Shown piece by piece: positions 7,391-16,314 of a stretch of 64,000 bases of DNA (position 1 is the first letter of the stretch; every line of letters begins with the position of its first letter). The position numbers and the translations under genes were made by a program. Below the pieces are notes generated by a model. It was not told the DNA's origin. It made no database searches and saw only the letters and a program-made list of their open reading frames with translations. Origin of the DNA: an uncultured Clostridia bacterium (lineage in GTDB: Bacteria; Bacillota; Clostridia; Peptostreptococcales; Anaerovoracaceae); assembly GCA_934278925.1 (NCBI GenBank), contig CAKQWJ010000008.1, forward strand, positions 8,718 through 72,717, written 5' to 3'.

Positions 7391-8866
7391 TTATTTTTTG
7401 TCGCCGGATTCCGTCGGTTTTTTCACCGTATCCATTTCGAACCAGAAGTCACTGCCCTGGCCGACCTTGCTTTTTACCCCGTAATTGGCATTGTGGAGTA
7501 CCAGAATACCTTTGACGATGGAAAGCCCCAGACCGGATCCTTCAATGGTTCGGTTCCGGTTGGCGCTGGTGCGGTAATACCGTTCCCATACGTGGGACAG
7601 CTCGTCGGAGGCGATGCCTTCGCCGTGGTCGATAACATCCACCCGGACCTTTTTGCCGATTCGCTTGACGTCCACGTTCACCACCCGGTCTTCGCCGCAA
7701 TACTTAATGGCATTGGAGACGAAGTTGGACAGGACCTGTTTGATTTTCTCCTTGTCGCCGTAGACATAGGCCGCCTTGCATTTGTTCAGGCGGATGTGAT
7801 ATCCGTCCTGCTCGTTCAGCACTTTGTAGGTGGCCACGATTTCCTCCGTTACTGCCACCAGGTCGAAGATTTCCTTATCCAGCTCCAGATTGTTGGATTG
7901 AATCTTGGAGGCGGAGAGCATGTCGGATACCAGCTTGTTCAGCCGATCCGCTTCGGTGATGATGACCTTCAGGTGCTCCTTCCGCTTCTCCGGATTGTCG
8001 CCGGAGATGTCGTTGATCATTTCCGCGTAGGATTTAATCATGGTGAGCGGAGTTTTCAGATCGTGGGACACATTGGCAATCAAATCCCGTTGGTAGAAGT
8101 CCGTCTTCTGCATTTCGTAGGAAGCGGTATTCAAGGTTCTGGCCAATTCGTTGGTCTCCGTGAACATGCCGCCGTTGAATTTCACGTTGTAGTTGCCGTG
8201 AGAAAGTTCCATGGCCGACTTGGTGATGTCCTTAATCGGTCGTGACAGCCGCCGGGCGATGAACAGCGCCAGCAGGGCGGCCACAATCAGAGCGATGAAG
8301 CTGATGTATTTCAGCTGCAGCCGAAGGATGTAAATGGTGGATTTTACCGGGTACAGGGGAGCCACAATGAACAGGATATTGTTGCTGGGTGTGTCCCCGA
8401 TGTAGGTGGCATAAATCAGTTTCCGGCTGTCCTTCTTCGTATCGTTGGCCACCAGGGAAACGGAATTCTTATTGCTTTTCTCCAAGCGGGCCCGCGCCGT
8501 GGATGTTTCGTAATCGTAGGCGATGGAAGAAGGCCGGAAGTACGAACCGTTATCAAAGACGCTGGTGCCGTCCGGGGTATCCACCCGGATGAAAATATCA
8601 CTGGATGCAGAGGCGTTGAGTGCCAGATTCTTGAACTGCCCGTCGTCCTGCAGAAACTCATTCTTCAGAAGTGCAGCGGTGTGCTCCGTTTCCTGAACCT
8701 TCATCTGCTCGAAATAATGAGTCATGAAGAAACTCTGGAGCGACCAAATCAGCATAATCAATACGGCTGCAAAAGTGAAGAAGTACAGCAGCATGACGGT
8801 TCGGATGCTGTTAAGATCGAACTTACTCTGCGGATTCTTTTCCTTTCTTGCTGTCGTCGTACTCAA
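7391..8866 (-). CDS. two-component sensor histidine kinase
   Basis: Membrane sensor kinase of 491 aa. Membrane segments lie at about 22-42 and 187-206, bracketing an extracellular sensor of roughly 145 residues. A HAMP linker follows, then the dimerisation helix with the phospho-acceptor H268 (NVSHDLKTPL), then the ATP-binding boxes VSNAIKYCG, DHGEGI and GSGLGLSIVKG. The start is TTG (8866) and overlaps the response regulator by 44 bp; no ATG or GTG is available before the first membrane segment. It phosphorylates the adjacent OmpR-type regulator. The stimulus is unknown. Confidence 0.9.
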   Translation of the reverse strand: MSTTTARKEKNPQSKFDLNSIRTVMLLYFFTFAAVLIMLIWSLQSFFMTHYFEQMKVQETEHTAALLKNEFLQDDGQFKNLALNASASSDIFIRVDTPDGTSVFDNGSYFRPSSIAYDYETSTARARLEKSNKNSVSLVANDTKKDSRKLIYATYIGDTPSNNILFIVAPLYPVKSTIYILRLQLKYISFIALIVAALLALFIARRLSRPIKDITKSAMELSHGNYNVKFNGGMFTETNELARTLNTASYEMQKTDFYQRDLIANVSHDLKTPLTMIKSYAEMINDISGDNPEKRKEHLKVIITEADRLNKLVSDMLSASKIQSNNLELDKEIFDLVAVTEEIVATYKVLNEQDGYHIRLNKCKAAYVYGDKEKIKQVLSNFVSNAIKYCGEDRVVNVDVKRIGKKVRVDVIDHGEGIASDELSHVWERYYRTSANRNRTIEGSGLGLSIVKGILVLHNANYGVKSKVGQGSDFWFEMDTVKKPTESGDKK

Positions 8867-9527
8867 ATTTGTATCCTACTCCTCTCAACGTTACAATGAA
8901 ATTCCGATACGGTCCCAGGTTGTTCCGCAGGTTCTTGATATGGGTATCGATGGTGCGGTCGTCTCCAAAGAAGTCGTATCCCCAGATGTCGGAAAGAAGC
9001 TTGTCTCTGGACAATGCGATGTTCTTGTTCTGAATCAGATAGAAGAGAAGGTCGTATTCCTTCGGGGTCAGGTTGACCCGTTCGCCGTCTACGGTAATGG
9101 TGCGGGCGGCAAAGTTTACTTCCAGTCCGTCGAACTTCATTACCTGGGCGCTGTTGTTCTCGGAACCGCTCTTCCGCTGCAGTACCGCATTCACCCGGGC
9201 CATCAGTTCCTTCGGGCTGAATGGCTTGACCACATAATCGTCGATGCCCAGCTCGAAGCCGAACAGCTTGTCGTATTCTTCCCCTCTGGCGGAGAGCATG
9301 ATTACCGGGATGTCCTTGATCTTCTTGATTTCCTTCACGGAGCTGAATCCATCCAGCTTCGGCATCATCACATCCATGATAATCAAATCGTAATCATTGA
9401 GCTTGCAAAGACCGATGGCACTCATGCCGTCGGCGGCTTCGGTCACCTCATAGCCGCTGAATTCAGCGTATTCTTTGATGACCTCACGGATCTTATCTTC
9501 GTCGTCCACTACGAGTAATTTCTTCAT
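8823..9527 (-). CDS. OmpR/PhoB-family response regulator
   Basis: A 234-aa regulator. The receiver domain (1-120) has the acidic pair D8-D9, the phosphorylation site D52 (IMDVMMP), the Thr/Ser position in MLSARG, and the Lys in VVKPF. The C-terminal winged-helix domain (about 130-225) has LTPKEYDLLFYL and RTIDTHIKNLR. It is transcribed with the kinase. AGGAGAAAC lies before the ATG. DNA targets cannot be predicted. Confidence 0.93.
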   Translation of the reverse strand: MKKLLVVDDEDKIREVIKEYAEFSGYEVTEAADGMSAIGLCKLNDYDLIIMDVMMPKLDGFSSVKEIKKIKDIPVIMLSARGEEYDKLFGFELGIDDYVVKPFSPKELMARVNAVLQRKSGSENNSAQVMKFDGLEVNFAARTITVDGERVNLTPKEYDLLFYLIQNKNIALSRDKLLSDIWGYDFFGDDRTIDTHIKNLRNNLGPYRNFIVTLRGVGYKFEYDDSKKGKESAE

Positions 9528-9599
9528 TCAAGTTTCTCCTTTCAGTATTCCGGCAGTCCCTTTTATTAGAAGAGCTTGCACCATTGAAAAACTGTAAAG

Positions 9600-9608
9600 A
9601 TTATATCA
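9600..9608 (-). promoter_or_regulatory. extended -10 promoter of the two-component operon
   Basis: The minus strand reads TGATATAAT, an extended -10 box, about 75 bp before the response-regulator start. The -35 region is poor, as is usual for this class. Confidence 0.5.
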
Positions 9609-9703
9609 CAGAAATGTGAAAGATGATAGAATAACAACTGATAAGCATATGTTTCCCCGTCCCGAAAAGTGCCGCTTTCGGCAATAAAAAGCGAGAAATG
9701 CAG

Positions 9704-9774
9704 TTGACATATATACAGCATGATGGTAAAATAATAAATTTTTACTTGCAAATAATTTTGCCTCGGGATATAAT
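9704..9774 (+). promoter_or_regulatory. tandem sigma-A promoters of carD
   Basis: P1 has TTGACA (9704-9709), 17 bp, TAAAAT (9727-9732). P2 has TTGCAA (9746-9751), 17 bp, TATAAT (9769-9774). P2 would start transcription about 22 bp before the carD ATG. Confidence 0.75.
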
Positions 9775-9803
9775 AACAGTGTGTCAAAAAAAGGAGAGGC
9801 GAT

Positions 9804-10277
9804 ATGTTTCAGGTTGGCGAGAAAATAGCATATCCGATGTACGGAGCCGGAACGATTACAGATATTGTCGAAAAAGAAGTGCTGGGCGAAATTCATAAAT
9901 ATTACGATGTGAACCTGCCGCACAGCAAGATGACGGTCCTGATTCCGGTGGAAAGTTCTGCGCGGGTTGGCGTGCGCAAAATTATTACTGCGGAAGATTT
10001 TCCGGCAGTTTTTAAGCTGCTGGGCGAAGAGGCGGAAGCGATGCCGGCAAATTGGAATCGTCGATACCGCTTGAATATGGATCGGCTGAAAACCGGAGAA
10101 ATCGAGGAGGTCGCTTCGGTTGTTCGAAATTTAGTGCGAAGCGATCGAAAGAAGGCCCTCTCCACCGGAGAGAAAAAGCTCCTGGGCACAGCAAAGCAGA
10201 TTCTGGAAAGCGAGCTGATGCTGGCGGGAAATTATACAATGGAAGAAGCAGATGAACTGGTCGAATCCCACATATAA
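9804..10277 (+). CDS. carD: CarD-family transcriptional regulator
   Basis: A 157-aa protein with the RNA-polymerase-interacting Tudor-like domain (CarD_CdnL_TRCF) at 1-60: FQVGEKIAYPMYGAGTI. The helical C-terminal part (about 70-155) is the DNA-binding region. CarD binds the polymerase beta subunit and stabilises open complexes; in Clostridia it is a global factor. It has two good promoters and AAAGGAGAG before its ATG. A short stem (CCGG...CCGG then TTTTT, about 10295-10312) lies downstream but is weak, so readthrough into ispDF is possible. Confidence 0.9.
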   Translation: MFQVGEKIAYPMYGAGTITDIVEKEVLGEIHKYYDVNLPHSKMTVLIPVESSARVGVRKIITAEDFPAVFKLLGEEAEAMPANWNRRYRLNMDRLKTGEIEEVASVVRNLVRSDRKKALSTGEKKLLGTAKQILESELMLAGNYTMEEADELVESHI

Positions 10278-10355
10278 CCGAGAACGGTATATGGCCGGAA
10301 ACGACCGGTTTTTATATATGAATACTTTTAGAAGAATACCTTGAGGGAGAAAACG

Positions 10356-11549
10356 ATGAACATTGGAATCGTAGTTGCGGCGGGAAAAGGAACCCGCATG
10401 AATGCGGAGGTGCCGAAGCAGATGCTGCCGTATCGGGACAGCACCGTGTTGGAGTGCGCCGCGCGGCCGTTTGCGGAACATCCGGATATCGACGAAATCG
10501 TCATCGTCACGCCGGCGGATGGCGCAAATGCGGATTTTTACCTAAAAACAGCCCGCGCCCTGCAGGAGGTTTCCGGCAAGGAGGTGCGGCTGACGAAGGG
10601 CGGAAAGGAACGGGGAGACTCCGTCCGGGCCGGTTTGGATATGTGCGGAAATATTTGCAGAGAGAAAGGAATTTCGGAAAATTCCGTGAAGGTGCTGATT
10701 CATGACGGTGCTCGAGCGGACCTGACGACCGGAATCATTGACCGAAACTTAAAGGGTCTGGATCGGTGGAATGCAGTATGTACTGCGGTTCCGTCGGTAG
10801 ATTCCATGCGGATTATTCCGGATTCCGGCTTGAACTCGTTATTTATTTATCCTATAATGGACAGTAAAGTTATTGAGAGAAGGCGCATGTTTTGCGTTCA
10901 GACTCCTCAGAGCTTTCGGCTGGATGTGATTCGCCGGGCCTACGATGTCGCGGGACAGAAGGGATATTCCGGTACCGATGATGCATCCGTCGCGGAATTG
11001 GCGGGCATCTCCGTGGCCCTTGTGGAGGGAGAGTACGCCAACCGAAAAATAACGACCAAAGAGGACATTTCTATGGAAATCAGAACAGGAAACGGTTACG
11101 ATGTACACCGCCTTGTCCCGGACAGAAGCCTGATATTGTGCGGGACCCCGGTCCCCAGCAAATTGGGACTTCTGGGACATTCCGATGCGGATGTGGCAAC
11201 GCACGCATTGATGGATGCCTTGCTGGGAGCTGCGGGAAAAGGAGATATTGGGAAATATTTCCCGGATACCGATGAGAAATATCGGGGAGCGGACAGCATA
11301 GAGCTGCTCCGGGAGGTAATCCGGATTATCGGCGACTACCGGGTTGTCAACGCAGATGTGACAATTATTTGCGAGAAGCCGAAGCTGGCGCCTCATATAG
11401 AAACCATGAAAGAGAATCTCGCCCGGGCGATGAATGTTTCCGGGGGACAGGTGAATGTAAAAGCAACCACCACGGAGAAGCTGGGTTTTACGGGACGAGA
11501 AGAAGGTATTGCGGCGATAGCGAGCTGCACGATTGAAGGGAGACAATAG
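10356..11549 (+). CDS. ispDF: bifunctional IspD/IspF (MEP pathway)
   Basis: A fused enzyme of the methylerythritol phosphate isoprenoid pathway. The N-terminal part (1 to about 235) is the CTP-dependent cytidylyltransferase, with VVAAGKGTRMN and IHDGARADLT. The C-terminal part (about 240-397) is the 2,4-cyclodiphosphate synthase, with the metal-binding GYDVHRL, LLGHSDADVATHAL and FPDTD. The ATG at 10356 follows GAGGGAG; an upstream TTG is rejected. Separate ispD and ispF genes are the usual state in Bacillus, and fusions occur in some Clostridia and Proteobacteria. The stop is 2 bp before proS. Confidence 0.93.
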   Translation: MNIGIVVAAGKGTRMNAEVPKQMLPYRDSTVLECAARPFAEHPDIDEIVIVTPADGANADFYLKTARALQEVSGKEVRLTKGGKERGDSVRAGLDMCGNICREKGISENSVKVLIHDGARADLTTGIIDRNLKGLDRWNAVCTAVPSVDSMRIIPDSGLNSLFIYPIMDSKVIERRRMFCVQTPQSFRLDVIRRAYDVAGQKGYSGTDDASVAELAGISVALVEGEYANRKITTKEDISMEIRTGNGYDVHRLVPDRSLILCGTPVPSKLGLLGHSDADVATHALMDALLGAAGKGDIGKYFPDTDEKYRGADSIELLREVIRIIGDYRVVNADVTIICEKPKLAPHIETMKENLARAMNVSGGQVNVKATTTEKLGFTGREEGIAAIASCTIEGRQ

Positions 11550-11551
11550 AA

Positions 11552-13291
11552 ATGAAACTATCCAAGAGACATCTGAAGACATTGAGAGAAGCACCGAAGG
11601 AAGCGGAACTGGTCAGCCATCAGCTGCTGATCCGGGCGAACCTGGTTCGCAAGGTAGCAGCGGGAATCTATGAGTTCATGCCGCTGGGATACCGTTCCTT
11701 GCGGAAGGTAGAGAATATCGTTCGGGAGGAGCTGGACCGCATCGGCGACCAGGAAATCCTGATGCCGGGACCGAACCCGGCCGAGCTGTGGAAGGAATCC
11801 GGCAGATGGTATGCATACGGACCGGAGCTGTGGAGAATCAAGGACAGAAACGGAAGAGACTTCTGCCTCGGACCGACGCATGAGGAGACCGTAACGGATA
11901 TCGCGCGGAACGAATTCTCTTCTTACAGAGAACTTCCGCAGACTTTGTACCAGATTCAGTGGAAGTACAGAGACGAAGCTCGTCCAAGATACGGACTGCT
12001 GCGTTCCAGAGAATTCCTGATGAGCGACGGATATTCCTTCGACAGAGATGAGGCGGGAATGGATGTCAGCTACATGAACGAGTACGGTGCCTACGAGAGA
12101 ATCTTCACTCGCTGCGGACTGGACTACAGAATTGTAGAAGCGGACAACGGCCCGATTGGCGGAAGCCGTTCTCACGAATTCTCCGCACTGTCTAACGTGG
12201 GAGAGAGTGAACTGGCACACTGCCCGGAATGCGGATATGCGGCAACGCTGGAGAGAGCGGAATGCGTAGACGATGAACCGGTTCAGGAAGAGATGGAAGA
12301 ACTGAAGAGCGTATATACTCCGGGAACCAAAACCATCGAGGACGTATGCAATTACCTCCATATGGATGTAAAGAAGTCCATCAAGGCGCTGATGTTCGTT
12401 ACCTACGACGATGAGCTGAATCCGGCAGAGTACGTATGCGCCTTCGTTCGCGGTGACCGGGAAGTGAACATGATTAAGCTGGTCAATGCGCTGGGAATTC
12501 CGGAACACTACATCGAATTCGCCAACGAGGACGAAATGGGTGCAACCACCGGATGTGTCGGCGGATTCACCGGCCCGGTAGGACTCCAGAACTGCAAGAT
12601 CGTAGTGGACAGCGAGCTGGTGGGAACCGTGAACATGTGTGCCGGTGCGAACCAAGAAGACCACCACATGACCGGCGTATGCTACGGAAGAGATTACAAG
12701 GGCGATATCGTAACGGATATCAAGGTTCTGAAAGAAGGAGAACGCTGCCCGAAGTGCGGAAAGCCAATCATCGAGCACAGCAGAGGCATCGAGGTTGGAC
12801 AGATCTTCAAGCTGGGAACCAAGTACTCCGAATCCATGAAGGCGTTCTATAAGGATGAAAACGGCAACGACTGCGTATACCAGATGGGCTGCTACGGCAT
12901 CGGCATCACCCGTACCCTGCAGGCAATCATCGAGCAGCACAACGATGAAAACGGCATTATCTGGCCGATTTCCGTTGCGCCGTATCACGTAATGATTACC
13001 GTAATCAATCCGCAGGATGAGACTCAGATGAACCTGGCCAACAAGATTGAGGAAGAGCTGGAGAAGGCCGGTGTAGAAGTTCTGTGCGATGACAGAGACG
13101 AGAGACCGGGCGTGAAATTCAAGGATGCGGATCTGCTTGGAATGCCGATTCGGATTACCGTCGGAAAGAAAGCCGGCGAGGGTATTGTGGAATATAAGCT
13201 GAGAAGAGAAGGGGAGATGGTTCTGAAGTCTGCAGAGGATGCGACGAAGGATGCTATCGACCTGGTAAATGCGGAGAGATTTGGACTGTAA
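11552..13291 (+). CDS. proS: prolyl-tRNA synthetase
   Basis: A 579-aa class II synthetase of the bacterial type with an inserted editing domain. Motif 1 is near VRKVAAGIYEFMPLG, motif 2 includes KYRDEARPRYGLLRSREF, motif 3 is GCYGIGITRTLQAI, and the insertion occupies roughly 220-400. It charges tRNA-Pro and clears Ala-tRNA-Pro. It starts 2 bp after ispDF. Arg codons are largely AGA, unlike ispDF upstream, matching the highly expressed genes of the window. Confidence 0.97.
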   Translation: MKLSKRHLKTLREAPKEAELVSHQLLIRANLVRKVAAGIYEFMPLGYRSLRKVENIVREELDRIGDQEILMPGPNPAELWKESGRWYAYGPELWRIKDRNGRDFCLGPTHEETVTDIARNEFSSYRELPQTLYQIQWKYRDEARPRYGLLRSREFLMSDGYSFDRDEAGMDVSYMNEYGAYERIFTRCGLDYRIVEADNGPIGGSRSHEFSALSNVGESELAHCPECGYAATLERAECVDDEPVQEEMEELKSVYTPGTKTIEDVCNYLHMDVKKSIKALMFVTYDDELNPAEYVCAFVRGDREVNMIKLVNALGIPEHYIEFANEDEMGATTGCVGGFTGPVGLQNCKIVVDSELVGTVNMCAGANQEDHHMTGVCYGRDYKGDIVTDIKVLKEGERCPKCGKPIIEHSRGIEVGQIFKLGTKYSESMKAFYKDENGNDCVYQMGCYGIGITRTLQAIIEQHNDENGIIWPISVAPYHVMITVINPQDETQMNLANKIEEELEKAGVEVLCDDRDERPGVKFKDADLLGMPIRITVGKKAGEGIVEYKLRREGEMVLKSAEDATKDAIDLVNAERFGL

Positions 13292-13293
13292 TT

Positions 13294-13839
13294 GTGTTAG
13301 AACTTTTTATAACATTTTTTAAACTGGGGTTATTTACGATTGGCGGCGGTGTGGCGATGATACCGATTCTGCAGAACATCGCCGTCAACGAAAAGAAGTG
13401 GTTCACGGCGGAAGAAGCACTGGATGTCATATCCGTCTGCCAGAGCCTTCCCGGTGTAATTGCAATTAACATGGCAACATACGTGGGATTCAAGCGAAAG
13501 GGTTTGCTTGGATCCCTTGTTTCGACTGTGGGGGTTGTGCTTCCTTCCTTCGTCGTGATTATTTTGGTGGCCAAAGGCCTGTCTGCCTTCGGAGACAATC
13601 CCTATGTGATGGGTGCGCTGGGCGGCCTTCGGGCAGCCGCCATGGGACTGGTATTGATTGCGGTATACTCCATTGCCAAGGGCGTTATCAGGGATTGGTT
13701 TTCCGGGATTTCCTCTTTGGTGGGGATTCTGCTGATTGAATTTACGAATATGAGCGTGGTGCTGATTGTGCTCCTGTTTCTGATGGCCGGAATTCTTCGG
13801 TCGCTTTGGAACGCCCGCCGGGAAGGAGGACTGAAATGA
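13294..13839 (+). CDS. chromate transporter-type membrane protein, subunit 1
   Basis: A 181-aa single CHR domain protein with the N-terminal signature FKLGLFTIGGGVAMIP and the following QSLPGVIAINMATYVG, and about five to six membrane segments. Short CHR proteins act as pairs of homologous, inversely oriented halves; the second half is encoded next. The start is GTG, two bases after the proS stop, with no clear ribosome binding site, so translation may depend on coupling to proS. The transported ion is not certain; chromate export is shown only for some members. Confidence 0.85.
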   Translation: MLELFITFFKLGLFTIGGGVAMIPILQNIAVNEKKWFTAEEALDVISVCQSLPGVIAINMATYVGFKRKGLLGSLVSTVGVVLPSFVVIILVAKGLSAFGDNPYVMGALGGLRAAAMGLVLIAVYSIAKGVIRDWFSGISSLVGILLIEFTNMSVVLIVLLFLMAGILRSLWNARREGGLK

Positions 13840-14414
13840 TTTTCGCAAAACTGTTCTGGGCATTCTTCAAGATCGGTGCCGTGGGGTTCGGCGGCGGCAT
13901 GGCCATCGTGGGCATGATTTACGATACCATCCGGGGGTTTGTGTCCATGACCCCGTCTCAATATGCGGACATCGTGGCAATTGCGCAGGTCACTCCGGGA
14001 CCGGTGGCGGTGAACACGGCCACCTATGTAGGGTATCAAACGGCAGGGATACTGGGATCTCTCGTGGCCACATTGGGTGTTGCCACTCCTGCTTTTATCC
14101 TGGTGGCCATCGTCGCCGGCATGATCGATCGGTACAAGCAGAGCCGAATCGTCCAAGGGGCGTTGGAAGGAATTCGCCCTGCGACGGTGGGCATGATTTT
14201 CACCGCGGCCCTTACCATCTGTCGGCCGGCCATCGAAGCGGAACATCCTTTGGGCGGGAGCATCGTCGCCCTTTCCGGAATTTTGCCGGGACACATTGAC
14301 GGGATTGCCATCCTGATGTGCGCCGCTACCGTTCTGCTGATCAAGAAGTTCCATGTAAACGCAATGTACGTATTACTGATTATGGGATGCATTGGCGCTG
14401 TAGTTGGTGTATAA
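13836..14414 (+). CDS. chromate transporter-type membrane protein, subunit 2
   Basis: The second CHR domain protein, 192 aa: FWAFFKIGAVGFGGGMAIV and AQVTPGPVAVNTATYVGYQ mirror subunit 1. The ATG at 13836 follows GGAAGGAGG and overlaps the previous stop as ATGA. The two halves probably assemble in the membrane as one transporter. The pair sits between proS and cysS and shares their transcription unit. Confidence 0.87.
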   Translation: MIFAKLFWAFFKIGAVGFGGGMAIVGMIYDTIRGFVSMTPSQYADIVAIAQVTPGPVAVNTATYVGYQTAGILGSLVATLGVATPAFILVAIVAGMIDRYKQSRIVQGALEGIRPATVGMIFTAALTICRPAIEAEHPLGGSIVALSGILPGHIDGIAILMCAATVLLIKKFHVNAMYVLLIMGCIGAVVGV

Positions 14415-14515
14415 TCTACTGGACTGGACTTTTGCATCGGGTGATGAAGAGCGCCCGAAATTGTTTTTAACCGAATGGAAACCGCCGGAGAGATCTGACG
14501 GGGAAAGGGGAACCG

Positions 14516-15919
14516 ATGAAGATATACAATACCATGACCGGCTGCAAGGAAGAATTCGTACCGCTGGAAGAGGGAAAGGTTCGGATTTACGTCTGCGGCC
14601 CGACCGTGTACAATTTCTTCCATATTGGAAATGCCAGACCTTTCGTGGTGTTCGATACATTGCGCCGGTATTTTAAATACAGAGGATATGATGTGAAGTT
14701 CGTGCAGAATTTCACCGATGTGGATGACAAGATCATTCGCCGGGCCAAGGAAGAGGGCATCACCGCTCCGGAGGTATCCGAGAAGTACATAAAAGAATAC
14801 TTCGAAGATGCCAAGGCGCTGAACGTGATTCCGGCGGACGTGCACCCGAAGGTGTCCGAGCATATCCCGGAAATTATTGATTTCATTCAGACGCTGATTG
14901 ATAAGGGCTATGCCTATGAGGCGGACGGAGATGTGTACTACAGTACCCGGAAGTTCAAGGATTACGGAAAGCTGTCCGGACAGAATATCGATGACCTGGA
15001 GTCCGGTGCTCGGATTGCCGTGGGCGAGGTGAAGAAGGATCCGCTGGATTTCGCACTGTGGAAGGCGCAGAAGGAGCCGGATGAAATTGCCTGGGATTCC
15101 CCGTGGGGAAAAGGCCGTCCGGGCTGGCATATCGAGTGCTCCACCATGGCGAAGAAGCATTTGGGGGATACCATCGATATCCACGGCGGCGGACAGGATC
15201 TGCAGTTCCCGCATCACGAGAACGAAATTGCGCAATCCGAGGCTTGCAACGGCGTGCCGTTCGCAAAGTATTGGATGCATAACGGCTATATCACCGTGGA
15301 CGGCGTGAAGATGTCCAAATCCCTGAACAACTTCTTTACGGTTCGGGATATCCGGAAGGAATTTACCGGTGACTTCATTCGGTTCTTCCTGCTGTCGGGA
15401 CACTATCGGAGCCCGATTAATTTCAGCGATACGGAAATGAACAGCGTAAAGCAGGGCTACGACAGAATCGTAACGGCGGTTGAGACGCTGGAGTTCCTGA
15501 AGAAGAACGGTACGGATGAGATGTCCGCTTCGGAAAAAGAAACTTTGGAGAAGCTGAGCGGTTATTACAAAGAAGAATTTATCGCTGCGCTGGATGACGA
15601 CCTGAATACGGCACTGGCAATTTCTGTTATCTTTGAAATGGTAACCGCCGTGAACCAGGCAGTACACGAAAGCGGTTCGAAGGAATTTGCGGAAGAAGCG
15701 CTGAAGCAGATTCACGAGCTGACCGATGTCCTGGGAATTCTGCAGGATGCGGAAGAGGATGTCATCGGTGAGGATATTCAGGCGCTGGTGGAAGAACGAC
15801 AGCAGGCGCGGAAAGAGAAGAATTGGGCCAGAGCGGATGAAATCCGGGATATGCTGGCGGAGAAAGGATATACGCTGAAGGATACACCTCAAGGGGTGCA
15901 GATTATCAGAAACAACTAG
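14516..15919 (+). CDS. cysS: cysteinyl-tRNA synthetase
   Basis: A 467-aa class I synthetase. HIGN is at residues 36-39 and KMSKS near 265; zinc ligands include C28 and the C/H residues of WHIECS and HGGGQDLQFPHHENE. The C-terminal helical domain binds the tRNA-Cys anticodon. GGAAAGGGG lies before the ATG. It is followed two bases later by Mini-RNase III, an arrangement common in Firmicutes. Confidence 0.97.
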   Translation: MKIYNTMTGCKEEFVPLEEGKVRIYVCGPTVYNFFHIGNARPFVVFDTLRRYFKYRGYDVKFVQNFTDVDDKIIRRAKEEGITAPEVSEKYIKEYFEDAKALNVIPADVHPKVSEHIPEIIDFIQTLIDKGYAYEADGDVYYSTRKFKDYGKLSGQNIDDLESGARIAVGEVKKDPLDFALWKAQKEPDEIAWDSPWGKGRPGWHIECSTMAKKHLGDTIDIHGGGQDLQFPHHENEIAQSEACNGVPFAKYWMHNGYITVDGVKMSKSLNNFFTVRDIRKEFTGDFIRFFLLSGHYRSPINFSDTEMNSVKQGYDRIVTAVETLEFLKKNGTDEMSASEKETLEKLSGYYKEEFIAALDDDLNTALAISVIFEMVTAVNQAVHESGSKEFAEEALKQIHELTDVLGILQDAEEDVIGEDIQALVEERQQARKEKNWARADEIRDMLAEKGYTLKDTPQGVQIIRNN

Positions 15920-15921
15920 GA

Positions 15922-16311
15922 ATGGATCAGGAAATACAGAACATTAACACGACAACCCTGGCGTACATGGGGGATGCGGTGTACGAGGTGCGCGTCCGGG
16001 AGATGCTGATTGAGCACGATCCTCACGATGTGGGAAAGCTCCACAAGATGGCGGTTCGCTACGTTTCGGCGGAAGGTCAGGCGAAAGCCATGCGGAAGCT
16101 GGTGAACGGATTTCTGACGGAGGATGAAATCCGCCTCTACAAGAGAGCTCGAAATCATCGGACGCTGTCCCGGTCCAAGAATACGGACCCTCGCACCTAC
16201 AAGGTGGCCACCGGTTTCGAAGCCTTGATCGGATATCTCTTTCTGGCAGAGGAATCGGATCGGCTGGACGAAGTCATCGAGGAAGCCATCCGGATTATAG
16301 AAGAGGAGTAA
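15922..16311 (+). CDS. mrnC: Mini-ribonuclease 3
   Basis: A 129-aa RNase III catalytic domain without a double-stranded-RNA binding domain. LAYMGDAVYEVRVRE carries the catalytic D18 and E22, and the second acidic motif is in GFEALIGYLFL. In Bacillus it matures the ends of 23S rRNA. It starts two bases after cysS, so it is likely read by coupled translation. Confidence 0.93.
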   Translation: MDQEIQNINTTTLAYMGDAVYEVRVREMLIEHDPHDVGKLHKMAVRYVSAEGQAKAMRKLVNGFLTEDEIRLYKRARNHRTLSRSKNTDPRTYKVATGFEALIGYLFLAEESDRLDEVIEEAIRIIEEE

Positions 16312-16314
16312 CAT

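Noticed and set aside
14036..15892. 618-codon open frame on the minus strand
   Set aside because: It lies opposite cysS and the transporter gene, resembles no known protein, and results from codon bias on the coding strand.
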